Shown here: piece after piece, positions 41,842-49,915 of the stretch | Layout of the letters: each line of letters begins with the position of its first letter | How positions within the stretch are numbered: the stretch's first letter is position 1 | Source of the DNA: Nocardioides albus | Lineage (GTDB): Bacteria; Actinomycetota; Actinomycetes; Propionibacteriales; Nocardioidaceae | Direction: 5' to 3' | Assembly (NCBI RefSeq): GCF_014648255.1 | Contig: NZ_BMQT01000005.1 | Span: 144,029 to 208,028 of the forward strand | Length of the DNA stretch: 64,000 nucleotides | The notes under the pieces: model-generated | The model's input: only the letters and a program-made list of their open reading frames with translations | Databases searched by the model: none | Told to the model about the DNA's origin: nothing | Translations under genes and position numbers: made by a program

Positions 41842-43398
41842 TCAGCCTGCGTAACGAGCAGCCCGTGCCGCCGGGGCGCCCGGGCCGGCGGCGAGGAGCG
41901 CCAACAGCTCGTCTTCCAGGACCGTGCCGACCCGGCGGCAGAACGTCTCCGGTTCGTCGGCGGCGTCAGGCGTCTCTGCGACGATCCGGTCGACCACGCC
42001 GATCTGCTGGAGGTCGACCGCCAGGACTCGCTGCGCCTCGGCCATCTCGGCAGCATGGTCAGAGTCGCCGTACACGATCGCGCTCGCGCCCTCGGGCGGG
42101 AGCGGCGAGAGCCAGGCGTGCTGGGCGGCGACCACCCGGTCGGCGGGGAGGAAGGCGAGCGCGCCACCGCCGTTGCCCTCGCCGAGCATCAGGCTGAGCG
42201 TCGGGGCCTCGACGTTGACGAGCGCTCCCAGCGTACGTGCGATCTCGCCGGCGATGCCGCCGTTCTCCGCCTCCGGGGACAGGGCGGCGCCGGGGGTGTC
42301 GATGACGGTGACGACGGGGAGTCCGAGTCCGGTGGCGAGCTTCATCCCACGCTGTGCCTCGCGCAGTCCCTCCGGGCCGAGCGGCTGATGTGCCTGCTCG
42401 CGGCGGTCCTGGGCCAGCACCAGGCACGGCGCCGTCCCGAACCGGGCCAGCGCGATGATCAGGCCCGGATCGCGCTCGCCCTGCCCGGTGCCGTTGAGAG
42501 GTACGACGTCCGAGGCGGCGATCCGGAGCAGTGCTCGCGCCCCTGGCCGGTCGGTCCGTCGGGACCGCGTGATCGCGTTCCAGGTGTCGATCGCCGAGAA
42601 GTCACCGGCGCCGGCCGAAGCGTCACCGGCGCCGGCCGAAGCGTCACTCCCGTCGGCCGAAGCGTCACTTGCTGACGCCTCGGCCGACGTACGTGACGCC
42701 TCGGCCGACGTACCTGACGCCTCGGCTGGGCGAAGTGACAGGATCCCCAGGACGCGGTCGACGAGCCCGGCGAGCTCGCCGGGAGGTACGACGCCGTCGA
42801 CGAGGCCGTGCGCGAACAGGTTCTCGGCGACCTGGACCCCCGAGGGGAAGGGTCGTCCGTTGAGCACTTCGTAGACCTTCGGTCCCAGGAAGCCCAGGAG
42901 TGCCTCGGGCTCGGCGACGGTGACGTGGCCCAGGGATCCCCAGGAGGCCATCACGCCGCCGGTGGTGGGATGGCGCAGGTAGACGAGGTAGGGGAGGCCG
43001 GCCGCCTTGTGCCGGGTGACCGCCTCGGCGATGCGCACCATCTGTACGAATGCCGGCGTGCCTTCCTGCATCCGGGTCCCGCCCGACGCCGGCCCGGCCA
43101 GCAGCGGCAGCCCTTCCTGGGTCGCCCGTTCCACGGCAGCGATCAGCCGATCGGCCGACGCGCGTCCGATCGAACCGGCGAGGAACCGGAACTCCGAGAG
43201 CACCACCGCCACCCGCCGGCCGGCGATCCGGGCCTCTCCGGTGACCACCGACTCATCGGTTCCGGCCCGCTCGCGAGCGCGAGCCAGGTCGGCGGCGTAC
43301 GCCTCGGGGAGCTCGCCGTGGACGGGCGGCGTGTCCCAGGACGTCCAGGTGTCCGGGTCGAGGACGAGGTCGATCAGCTCAGCGGAGGTCAGGCCCAT
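41842..43398 (-). CDS. Fused acyl-CoA carboxyltransferase (AccD-AccA type)
   Basis: 518 residues from ATG 43398. The first half (about 10-220) is beta-like (GPASGGTRMQEGTPAFVQM, GGVMASWGSLGHVTVAEP). A linker of about 45 residues follows, then an alpha-like half (about 270-515, TVIDTPGAALSPEAENGGIAGEI and LGEGNGGGAL). Transfers CO2 from biotin to an acyl-CoA. The linker (SAEASRTSAEASASDASADG and repeats) is a heptad array encoded by seven 21-bp units (42593-42734). No biotin domain or biotin carboxylase is present nearby. Substrate could be acetyl-, propionyl- or another acyl-CoA. Confidence 0.92.
   Translation of the reverse strand: MGLTSAELIDLVLDPDTWTSWDTPPVHGELPEAYAADLARARERAGTDESVVTGEARIAGRRVAVVLSEFRFLAGSIGRASADRLIAAVERATQEGLPLLAGPASGGTRMQEGTPAFVQMVRIAEAVTRHKAAGLPYLVYLRHPTTGGVMASWGSLGHVTVAEPEALLGFLGPKVYEVLNGRPFPSGVQVAENLFAHGLVDGVVPPGELAGLVDRVLGILSLRPAEASGTSAEASRTSAEASASDASADGSDASAGAGDASAGAGDFSAIDTWNAITRSRRTDRPGARALLRIAASDVVPLNGTGQGERDPGLIIALARFGTAPCLVLAQDRREQAHQPLGPEGLREAQRGMKLATGLGLPVVTVIDTPGAALSPEAENGGIAGEIARTLGALVNVEAPTLSLMLGEGNGGGALAFLPADRVVAAQHAWLSPLPPEGASAIVYGDSDHAAEMAEAQRVLAVDLQQIGVVDRIVAETPDAADEPETFCRRVGTVLEDELLALLAAGPGAPAARAARYAG
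42593..42734. repeat. 21-bp repeat array C (4 forward + 3 reverse units in carboxyltransferase linker)
   Basis: Forward units at 42593-42613, 42614-42634, 42635-42655 and 42656-42676 begin GCCGA-(G/A)-AAGTCAC or GCCGAAGCGTCAC. Reverse units at 42672-42692, 42693-42713 and 42714-42734 contain GTGACGCCTCGGC or CTGACGCCTCGGC. The reading frame is intact, giving seven-residue protein repeats. The forward-centre-reverse layout is the same as arrays A and D. Confidence 0.85.
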
Positions 43399-43420
43399 GG
43401 ATCGGACGATACTCAAGAAT

Positions 43421-43439
43421 TGGCTCAGTGGCTGAGCCA
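43421..43439. promoter_or_regulatory. Palindrome in divergent carboxyltransferase/monooxygenase gap
   Basis: TGGCTCAG-TGG-CTGAGCCA, perfect 8-bp arms, 23 bases before the carboxyltransferase start and 66 before the monooxygenase. An operator is likely; the regulator is unknown. Confidence 0.6.
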
Positions 43440-43504
43440 GTCTCAGGGAGCAACACCAAATGCGTTAGTCTATTAAGTAAGTACACAAACGCAAGGAGGC
43501 TGGA

Positions 43505-44632
43505 ATGAGCGCCCCCACGAGCCCCGAGCTCCTCTGGTACCTGCCCAACTTCGTCGAGACCGGCCATCGCGGCGATACCGCGTCGCCGGAGGACGGCTAC
43601 GGCACCCTCGACTACCAGGTCGGCCTCGCCGAGGCCGTCGAGGACGCCGGGTGGACCGGTGCGCTGCTCGGCACCAGTTGGGGGAGGCCCGACACCTTCA
43701 CCGTCGCGACGGCCCTGGCCGCGCGCACCACGACCTTCGAACCGCTCATCGCGATCCGCCCGGGCTACTGGCGCCCGGCAAACTTCGCCACCTCCGCCGC
43801 CACCCTCGACCAGCTCAGCCGCGGCCGGGTGCGGGTCAACATCGTCTCCGGCCAGGACAACCTGGCTGCCTACGGCGACCGCGAGGACTCGCGTGCGGCC
43901 CGCTATGCGCGGACCAAGGAATTCATGCGGCTGGTGCGGCGACTGTGGACCGAGGAGGACGTCACGTTCGACGGCGACCACTTCCAGGTCACCGGCTCCA
44001 CGATCACCCCGCACCCGTACGCCGCCGACGGCCGTCCCCACCCCAGGCTCTACTTCGGCGGCGCGTCTCCGGATGCGGAGGCGGTGGCCGCGACCGAGGC
44101 CGACGTCCAGCTCTTCTGGGGCGAGCCGCTGGACGGCATCGCGGAGCGGGTCGAGCGCCTGCAAGGCCTCGAGCAGTCGCTGGGCCGCGACCTGGCGCCG
44201 CTCGAGTTCGGGCTGAGGATCACCACGCTGATCCGCGACACCCGCGAGGATGCCTGGCGCGACGCCGAGGAGAAGGTTCGCCGGATGGCGGACTCGGTCG
44301 GGGACCGCGAGTTCCGGCGTGCAGGGCGGGCGGCGGTCGGACAGGGCCGCCTCCTCGACCTCGCCGACCGTGGCGACGTGCTCGACGAGTGCCTCTACAC
44401 CGCTCCCGGGAAGTACGGCGGTGGCGGCGCCGGAACCACCTGGCTGGTCGGCTCCGCGGACGACGTCGCCGCCGCGCTGAGCCGCTACCAGGAGCTCGGC
44501 GTGACCCACTTCGTGCTCTCGGACACGCCCTACCGGACCGAGGTCGCTCGCGTCGGCGAGGCGCTGATCCCGAGGCTCCGTGAGTCGAGCCAGGTCGCGT
44601 TAACGGGCCCAAACGGCGTACGTCGGGCGTAG
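43505..44632 (+). CDS. LLM-class FMN-dependent monooxygenase (SsuD-like)
   Basis: 375 residues, ATG 43505 with AAGGAGG upstream. Bacterial luciferase-like TIM barrel: WYLPNFVETGHRG, EPLIAIRPGYWRPANFAT, RVRVNIVSGQD and YFGGASPDA are shared with alkanesulfonate monooxygenases. Uses FMNH2 and O2 to oxidise a sulfonate or related compound and release sulfite or aldehyde. No flavin reductase gene is adjacent. Divergent from the carboxyltransferase gene; a palindrome lies between. Confidence 0.92.
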   Translation: MSAPTSPELLWYLPNFVETGHRGDTASPEDGYGTLDYQVGLAEAVEDAGWTGALLGTSWGRPDTFTVATALAARTTTFEPLIAIRPGYWRPANFATSAATLDQLSRGRVRVNIVSGQDNLAAYGDREDSRAARYARTKEFMRLVRRLWTEEDVTFDGDHFQVTGSTITPHPYAADGRPHPRLYFGGASPDAEAVAATEADVQLFWGEPLDGIAERVERLQGLEQSLGRDLAPLEFGLRITTLIRDTREDAWRDAEEKVRRMADSVGDREFRRAGRAAVGQGRLLDLADRGDVLDECLYTAPGKYGGGGAGTTWLVGSADDVAAALSRYQELGVTHFVLSDTPYRTEVARVGEALIPRLRESSQVALTGPNGVRRA

Positions 44633-44669
44633 TCAACCGGAAAGACGCGGTGCTGACCTGGGAAAACCG

Positions 44670-44699
44670 TTGGTAGGTGGAGGGTGTTCGCTCTATTCT
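44670..44699 (+). promoter_or_regulatory. Promoter of small transcription unit 44706-44933
   Basis: TTGGTA (44670-44675), 18-bp spacer, TATTCT (44694-44699). The region from 44633 to 44991 is otherwise without a long gene. A hairpin GCACCCGG-N8-CCGGGTGC (44704-44727) forms right at the probable 5-prime end. Confidence 0.6.
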
Positions 44700-44755
44700 G
44701 GTAGCACCCGGTTTCGCAGCCGGGTGCGACCACTTGACCTTTTGAAGGACCCACC

Positions 44756-44854
44756 ATGAGCACGCAGCACTCGACGACCACCACCGCCCCGGCGGCCTGG
44801 TCGCTGACCGCTGCGCACGAGCGCGACCCTCATGCTCGCGGGAGCCGACAGTGA
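44756..44854 (+). CDS. Small ORF (32 codons), possible leader peptide
   Basis: ATG 44756 with GAAGGA nine bases upstream; stop TGA at 44852-44854. Encodes MSTQHSTTTTAPAAWS followed by LTAAHERDPHARGSRQ, rich in Thr, Ala, His and Arg. It lies between a good promoter and a strong terminator (44885-44933), so the transcript of about 230 nt would end there. It may be a leader peptide, a small protein or part of a regulatory RNA. Nothing recognisable in its sequence. Confidence 0.5.
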   Translation: MSTQHSTTTTAPAAWSLTAAHERDPHARGSRQ

Positions 44855-44884
44855 CCTGGGTGCATAGCTGCACCGGATCACTCC

Positions 44885-44933
44885 GGGCCGCTCCTGCGAG
44901 ACATGTCCGTCTCGCCGGGGCGGCCCCCTTTTT
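44885..44933 (+). terminator. Strong intrinsic terminator with T-run
   Basis: An 18-bp stem (44885-44902 with 44909-44926) with one mismatch and one G.T pair, loop ATGTCC, followed by CCTTTTT at 44927-44933. This is the best T-run terminator in the window after the tRNA one. It separates the small unit from the HNH gene. Confidence 0.92.
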
Positions 44934-44991
44934 GTTTCAGTCCAGTGTTTCCACCCGATCTCTATCCGACTCTCCTGGGAGGTAACCGAGC

Positions 44992-45447
44992 ATGACCACG
45001 ACCATGGGCGCCGTGACCCTGTACAACGCCTCCTTCGAGCCGCTCGGGAGGGTCTCGTTCAAGCACGCCGTGCGGATGCTGTTCCGCGAGGTGGCGGTGG
45101 TTCACGAGCAACAGGGCGACAAGATGATCGGGCCACATCCGTGGCCCAAGGCGGTGCGGCTGGTCCGCTACATCGCCATGCACTGGATGTATCGCCCGGC
45201 CGGCTACTCCCGCGAGGGAGTGCTCAAGCGCGACCAGCATCGTTGTGCGTACTGCGGTGGCCAGGCCCGCACCATCGACCATCTGCTGCCACAGTCACGC
45301 GGCGGCAGGTGGACGTGGATGAACACCGTGGCGGCGTGCGGGAAGTGCAACGGCCGCAAGGGCAACCGCACCCCCGAGGAGGCCCATATGGCCCTCCGTG
45401 TCACTCCGTACGTCCCGACACGTGCCCAGCTCGCCGCCATCGCCTGA
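44992..45447 (+). CDS. HNH endonuclease domain protein
   Basis: 151 residues, ATG 44992 with GGGAGG upstream. HNH/zinc motif at about 85-125: CAYCGG, TIDHLLPQSRGG (catalytic His), NTVAACGKCNGRKGN. The N-terminal 80 residues have a mixed helix/strand layout seen in the actinobacterial single-HNH proteins that lie near cell-envelope or housekeeping genes. The target is unknown. No mobile-element or restriction partner is nearby. Array D begins four bases after its stop. Confidence 0.9.
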   Translation: MTTTMGAVTLYNASFEPLGRVSFKHAVRMLFREVAVVHEQQGDKMIGPHPWPKAVRLVRYIAMHWMYRPAGYSREGVLKRDQHRCAYCGGQARTIDHLLPQSRGGRWTWMNTVAACGKCNGRKGNRTPEEAHMALRVTPYVPTRAQLAAIA

Positions 45448-45450
45448 CCC

Positions 45451-45585
45451 GCCGAAAGGTCAGTTTCTGCCCCCGAGGAGTCGATTTCTGGCCGCGAGGC
45501 GTCATTTTCTGGTGCCGATCGGTCCAAGAACTGACGTCTCGCTGTCAGAAACTGACCTTTCGGCGTCAGAAAATGACGCGTCGAC
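45451..45585. repeat. 21-bp repeat array D (3 forward + 3 reverse units)
   Basis: Forward units 45451-45471, 45472-45492, 45493-45513 (GCCGAAAGGTCAGTTTCTGCC is unit 1 less its last base in the array A sense); centre 45514-45522 (GCCGATCGG); reverse units 45523-45543, 45544-45564, 45565-45585, the second containing GTCAGAAACTGAC. It occupies the 175-bp gap between the HNH and ROK regulator genes. Confidence 0.92.
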
Positions 45586-45622
45586 TTGACTCACCATTAA
45601 TAAGTACGATGGACTAACAAAC

Positions 45623-46741
45623 ATGTCGAAGGCGAGGCGGCGCACGTTGCGGCCGATCGGGAAATTGCTGCAGGAGGATGCGCGGCGTCATCACCGTTCA
45701 TTGGTGCTCCAGCACCTCTTCGCGGTGGGTCCCGCGAGCCGCGCCGATCTGGCTCGAGCCTCCGGTCTGACCCGGGCGACGGTCTCCGACCTGGTCGGCA
45801 GCCTGCTCGAGGACGGGCTCGTCGAGGAGCTCGGTGCGCCGGTGGAGAGTCGGGTCGGGAAGCCGCCGATGCTGGTCGGTCTGGCGGCCGACGCGACCCA
45901 CATCGTGACCATCGATGTCTCCGGGGACGACCAGGTCGCCGGAGCAGTGCTCAACCTGACCGGTGACGTCGTCCGCCGCACCACCAGGTGCCGGGAGGGA
46001 CGCACCGGAAGCGAGGCAGTGCGCCTCGTGACCGCCCTGGTCAGCGAGCTGATCGCCAGCTCCGCCCGGCCGATCCTCGGCATCGGGATCGGCAGCCCCG
46101 GTGTCGTCGCGGCCGACGGCACGGTGGTCGACGCACCCAACCTCGGCTGGGCCGATGTCGCTTTGGCGGAGCACGTGCGCCGCGAGACCGGCCGGCCGAC
46201 GTACGTCGCCAACGACGCCAATACGGCGGTGCTGGGGGAGTACACCTTCGGCCAGTCCGGCGACGGCGGTCTGATGCTCATCCGGGTCGGCACCGGTGTC
46301 GGTGCGGGGCTCGTGCTCGAGGGGGCGCTGCTCCACGGGTTCGTCGACGCCGCCGGTGAGGTCGGGCACGTGACGGTCGACCCCGGAGGCGCGCTGTGCG
46401 CGTGCGGCCGCTCGGGCTGTCTGGAGACCTTCCTCGCGGTGCCGCGCCTGCGGGAGCGCCTCGAGACAGGCCACGACGATGCGCTCGTGGAAGCCGGCGA
46501 ACATCTTGGAAAGGCATTGGCGCCCGTGGTGGGAACCCTCAACCTGCACGAGCTGGTCCTCTCCGGGCCCGCTGATCTCCTCGACGGACCGCTGCGGGAG
46601 ACCGCCGACCGGATCATCCGCGAGCGGACGATGCCGGTCAGCGGCGAGCCGCTGGAGTTCCGTACGTCAACGCTCGGCGAGGACGTCGTCATCGTCGGTG
46701 CCGCGGTGCTCGTCCTCGCCGGCGAGCTGGGAGTGTCGTGA
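45623..46741 (+). CDS. ROK-family transcriptional regulator
   Basis: 372 residues. An N-terminal MarR-like helix-turn-helix (about 25-75; ARASGLTRATVSDLVGSLLEDG) is fused to a ROK sugar-kinase-like domain with the zinc/cysteine motif CACGRSGCLE and a degenerate phosphate loop. It is typically a repressor of sugar-use genes that binds the phosphorylated or free sugar. First gene of the amino-sugar cluster; its stop overlaps nagZ. It probably responds to GlcNAc or GlcNAc-6-P. Confidence 0.93.
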   Translation: MSKARRRTLRPIGKLLQEDARRHHRSLVLQHLFAVGPASRADLARASGLTRATVSDLVGSLLEDGLVEELGAPVESRVGKPPMLVGLAADATHIVTIDVSGDDQVAGAVLNLTGDVVRRTTRCREGRTGSEAVRLVTALVSELIASSARPILGIGIGSPGVVAADGTVVDAPNLGWADVALAEHVRRETGRPTYVANDANTAVLGEYTFGQSGDGGLMLIRVGTGVGAGLVLEGALLHGFVDAAGEVGHVTVDPGGALCACGRSGCLETFLAVPRLRERLETGHDDALVEAGEHLGKALAPVVGTLNLHELVLSGPADLLDGPLRETADRIIRERTMPVSGEPLEFRTSTLGEDVVIVGAAVLVLAGELGVS

Positions 46742-48207
46742 TGCCGCCCTCATCAGCGGTCGAGACCCTGGCGTTGCGGGTCCAGGTGTCCGCCTTCGCA
46801 GGCGCCACGCTGCCGGCCGACCACGCCGACCTCCTTCGCGAGGGCCTGGGTGGGATCTGCCTCTTCGGCTCCAACACCGAGGCCGGTGAGGAGTCCGTAC
46901 GCAGCCTGGCGGCCGAGATCCGCTCCGCCTCCGCCGCGGGCGGCTGGGCCCCGGTGATCACCATCGACGAGGAGGGCGGGGATGTCACCCGGTTGGAGGC
47001 GCTGACCGGCTCCTCTGTGCTCGGCGCTGCCGCCCTGGGTGCTGCCGACGACCTGGCGTTGACCGAGGAGACCGGCCAGGCCGTCGGATCTCGGCTGGCG
47101 TGGGCAGGCATCAACCTCGACCTGGCACCCGTCGCGGACGTGAACTCCAACCCCGACAACCCGGTGATCGCGACCCGGTCGTTCTCCCACGACGCCGGCG
47201 TCGCCGCCAAGCATGTCGCCGCCTGGGTGCGCGGCTTGCAGACGGCCGGCGTCGCCGCCTGCGTCAAGCACTTCCCCGGTCACGGTGACACCGGCCAGGA
47301 CAGCCACGTCGCCCTCCCCGTTCTCGACGTCTCCCTCGACACCCTGCGAGATCGCGAGCTGGTCCCGTTCCTGGCGGCGGCCGAGGCCGGAGTCGCCTCG
47401 GTGATGACCTCCCACATCGTCGTACCGGCCCTGGACCCCGAGCTTCCCGGCACGCTGTCGGCGCCGGTGCTGGGGCTGCTGCGCGAGCTGGGCTACGACG
47501 GGCCGATCGTCTCCGACGCCCTCGACATGGCCGGAGCCTCGGCTCAGCGGGGGATCCCGGCTGCTGCGGTGCTCTCGCTCGCGGCTGGAGCCGATCTGCT
47601 CGTCCTCGGTCCCGACAAGCCCGCATCGCTGGTCCGCGACACGGCCGCCGCGATCGTGGCCGCGGTCGAGTCCGGTGAGCTGCCGCTGGAGCGGCTCCAG
47701 GATGCTGTCGCACGTGTCGACCGGCTGCTCGCCGACTTCCCCGGAACACAGCAGCACCCCGAGACCGATCCCCGGTTCGAGCAGCGCTCGATCGAGGGTG
47801 CCCGCCGTGCGCTCGCGACGGCGAGCGACCTCGCCGAGATCCCGGACCTCACCGGCGCCCGGGTGGTGACCATCGACACCGAGGCGAACATCGCCGTCGG
47901 CGACGTCCCCTGGGGCCTTCCACCGGACGTCGTCCTGCGCCCGGGCGAGCCGCTCCCGGATCTCCCTGACGCACCCCTCATCGTCCAGGTACGCGACGCC
48001 CATCGGCGTCCCGACGTCGGCCGGACCGTCGCACAGCTCCGCAGCGCCGCGGTGCTGGTCGAGTGGGGGTGGCCCGGGGCGTACGACGGACAAGGCTTGC
48101 CGCGGCTGTGCCCGCAGGGCTTCTCCCTGCCGGGCGTGACCGCCGTGACCGAGATGCTGCAACGATCGGGCTGGGACCCGACGACTGGCTCAGGACAACG
48201 CCGGTGA
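46741..48207 (+). CDS. nagZ: Beta-N-acetylhexosaminidase, GH3 family
   Basis: 488 residues from ATG 46741 (GTG 46738 is adjacent but poorly spaced from GGGAG). GH3 motif KHFPGHGDTGQDSH with catalytic His/Asp, and nucleophile Asp in VSDALDM. No signal peptide, so it acts in the cytoplasm, as NagZ does, cleaving GlcNAc-containing disaccharides from peptidoglycan or chitin turnover. A C-terminal domain of about 120 residues is extra to the minimal NagZ. The next gene overlaps the stop by 4 bp. Confidence 0.93.
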   Translation: MPPSSAVETLALRVQVSAFAGATLPADHADLLREGLGGICLFGSNTEAGEESVRSLAAEIRSASAAGGWAPVITIDEEGGDVTRLEALTGSSVLGAAALGAADDLALTEETGQAVGSRLAWAGINLDLAPVADVNSNPDNPVIATRSFSHDAGVAAKHVAAWVRGLQTAGVAACVKHFPGHGDTGQDSHVALPVLDVSLDTLRDRELVPFLAAAEAGVASVMTSHIVVPALDPELPGTLSAPVLGLLRELGYDGPIVSDALDMAGASAQRGIPAAAVLSLAAGADLLVLGPDKPASLVRDTAAAIVAAVESGELPLERLQDAVARVDRLLADFPGTQQHPETDPRFEQRSIEGARRALATASDLAEIPDLTGARVVTIDTEANIAVGDVPWGLPPDVVLRPGEPLPDLPDAPLIVQVRDAHRRPDVGRTVAQLRSAAVLVEWGWPGAYDGQGLPRLCPQGFSLPGVTAVTEMLQRSGWDPTTGSGQRR

Positions 48208-49109
48208 ACGGCGCACGGGTCGGTCTCGACATCGGCGGGACCAAGGTCCACGGGATCGCGATCGGACCGGACGGTGCGGTGCTGGCCGAGGACCGTGCCG
48301 CCACCACCCCGGGCGCCGAGGGCGTCGTGAAGAGCGCGGCCGCAGTGGTCGCGAGCCTGCGCGATGCGCTCGACGACAGCGAGATCAGCTCGATCGGAGT
48401 CGGTATCCCGGGCATCGTCGACACCCGCGCGGGAACCGTGAAGCATGCTGTCAACGTGGGCCTCGACGGCAACGCCTTCCCGCTCGCGGCGCTTCTCGGC
48501 GCACGGACGGGCGCGGTCGTCACGCTCGAGAACGACACCAACGCGGCCACGCTCGGCGCACACGCGGTCGAGGACGTCGACGACCTGGTCTACCTCTCGC
48601 TCGGCACCGGCCTGGCCGCCGGCCTCTACCTCGGTGGAGCCCTGCGCCGAGGTTTCCACGGCGCCGCCGGGGAGGTCGGGCATCTCCCGGTCGACCCGGA
48701 GGGCCCGGTCTGCGGCTGCGGGCAGCGTGGCTGTCTCGAGCTGGTCGCCTCGGGAGCCGCGATCGCGGCCGCCTGGCCGACCGCCACCGGTCACCCCGCT
48801 GCCGCGCTCTTCGCGGCGGCGACCGCGGGCGATCCGGCAGCCGTCGCGGTGCGTGACCGCTTCGCCGACGGCGTCGCCGCGGCCGTACGCGCTCTCGCCC
48901 TTGCCGTCGACCCCGAACGTGTCGTCATCGGTGGCGGCGTGGCCGCGGTCGGCGAGCCGCTGCGCGAGGCGATCGCGGACGCGCTCATCAGGCAGACCCA
49001 GACCTCGCCCTTCCTCTCCTCCCTCGAGCTCGCCTTGCGACTGAGGGTCGTCTCCGCCGCTCCGGTCGCCGCCATCGGTGCCGCCCTGATCACTCCGACG
49101 AAGGACTGA
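48204..49109 (+). CDS. ROK-family sugar kinase (GlcNAc or glucose kinase-like)
   Basis: 301 residues from GTG 48204; a longer open frame upstream lies inside nagZ. ROK signatures: VGLDIGGTKVHG (ATP loop), ENDTNAATLGA, GTGLAAGLYLGG, the E-V-G-H sugar motif and Cys-rich CGCGQRGCLE. No DNA-binding domain, so it is a kinase, unlike the regulator at 45623. In this operon it likely makes GlcNAc-6-phosphate or a related hexosamine phosphate. Confidence 0.93.
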   Translation: MNGARVGLDIGGTKVHGIAIGPDGAVLAEDRAATTPGAEGVVKSAAAVVASLRDALDDSEISSIGVGIPGIVDTRAGTVKHAVNVGLDGNAFPLAALLGARTGAVVTLENDTNAATLGAHAVEDVDDLVYLSLGTGLAAGLYLGGALRRGFHGAAGEVGHLPVDPEGPVCGCGQRGCLELVASGAAIAAAWPTATGHPAAALFAAATAGDPAAVAVRDRFADGVAAAVRALALAVDPERVVIGGGVAAVGEPLREAIADALIRQTQTSPFLSSLELALRLRVVSAAPVAAIGAALITPTKD

Positions 49110-49110
49110 C

Positions 49111-49908
49111 ATGGAAGTAGTTGTCCTCGACACCCCGGCCGAGGTGGCGTCCCTCGCCGCCGACACCATCGAAGACGTCGTACGCAGCGGCGCCTCCGCC
49201 GGCACTCCGGCGGTGCTCGGCCTGGCCACCGGTTCGACACCGCTGGCGACGTACGACGAGCTCATCCGGCGTGCCCGAGACGGCCGCGGACCGTCCTACG
49301 ACGGCGTGGAGACGTTCAACCTGGACGAGTACGTCGGCCTGCCCGACGGGCACGAGCAGTCCTATCTGGCGACCATCCGGCGCGAGTTCACCGACGCGAT
49401 CGGGATCCCGCCCGAGCGGGTCCACGGACCCGACCCGACCGCGGAGACCCTGCCGACGGCGGGGGAGCGCTACGAGGCGGCGATCGTGGCCGCGGGCGGC
49501 ATCGAGGTGCAGATCCTCGGCATCGGCTCCGACGGCCACCTGGCCTTCAACGAGCCCGGCTCGTCGCTGGCCTCGCTGACCCGGATCAAGACGCTCACGG
49601 CGACGACCCGCAAGGACAACGCGCGCTTCTTCGGCTCACCGGACGCGGTGCCGCGCCACGTCCTCACCCAGGGACTCGGCACCATCACGAGGGCCGGTCA
49701 TCTGCTGATGCTCGCCACAGGGGAGGGCAAGGCCGAGGCCGTCGCTGCCGCGGTCGAGGGGCCGGTCTCGGCGACCTGCCCGGCCTCGGTCCTCCAGCTC
49801 CACCCCCACGTCTCCGTGCTGCTCGACGAGGCCGCGGCCTCCCGCCTCGTACGCCTCGACTATTACCGCGAGGTCTACGCCGGAAAGCCGGACTGGCAAG
49901 GCCTCTGA
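49111..49908 (+). CDS. nagB: Glucosamine-6-phosphate deaminase
   Basis: 265 residues. Motifs GLATGSTPL, FNLDEYVGL, GIGSDGHLAFNEPGSS and LTQGLGTI match NagB. Converts GlcN-6-P to fructose-6-P and ammonia. One base separates it from the kinase gene. No nagA deacetylase gene is in the window, so it should lie elsewhere. Convergent with galT, 7 bp apart. Confidence 0.97.
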   Translation: MEVVVLDTPAEVASLAADTIEDVVRSGASAGTPAVLGLATGSTPLATYDELIRRARDGRGPSYDGVETFNLDEYVGLPDGHEQSYLATIRREFTDAIGIPPERVHGPDPTAETLPTAGERYEAAIVAAGGIEVQILGIGSDGHLAFNEPGSSLASLTRIKTLTATTRKDNARFFGSPDAVPRHVLTQGLGTITRAGHLLMLATGEGKAEAVAAAVEGPVSATCPASVLQLHPHVSVLLDEAAASRLVRLDYYREVYAGKPDWQGL

Positions 49909-49915
49909 GACTGGA

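Noticed and set aside
44992..45447. HNH protein as homing endonuclease or restriction enzyme
   Set aside because: No intron, intein, methylase or mobile-element context; arrays flanking it lack transposase genes.
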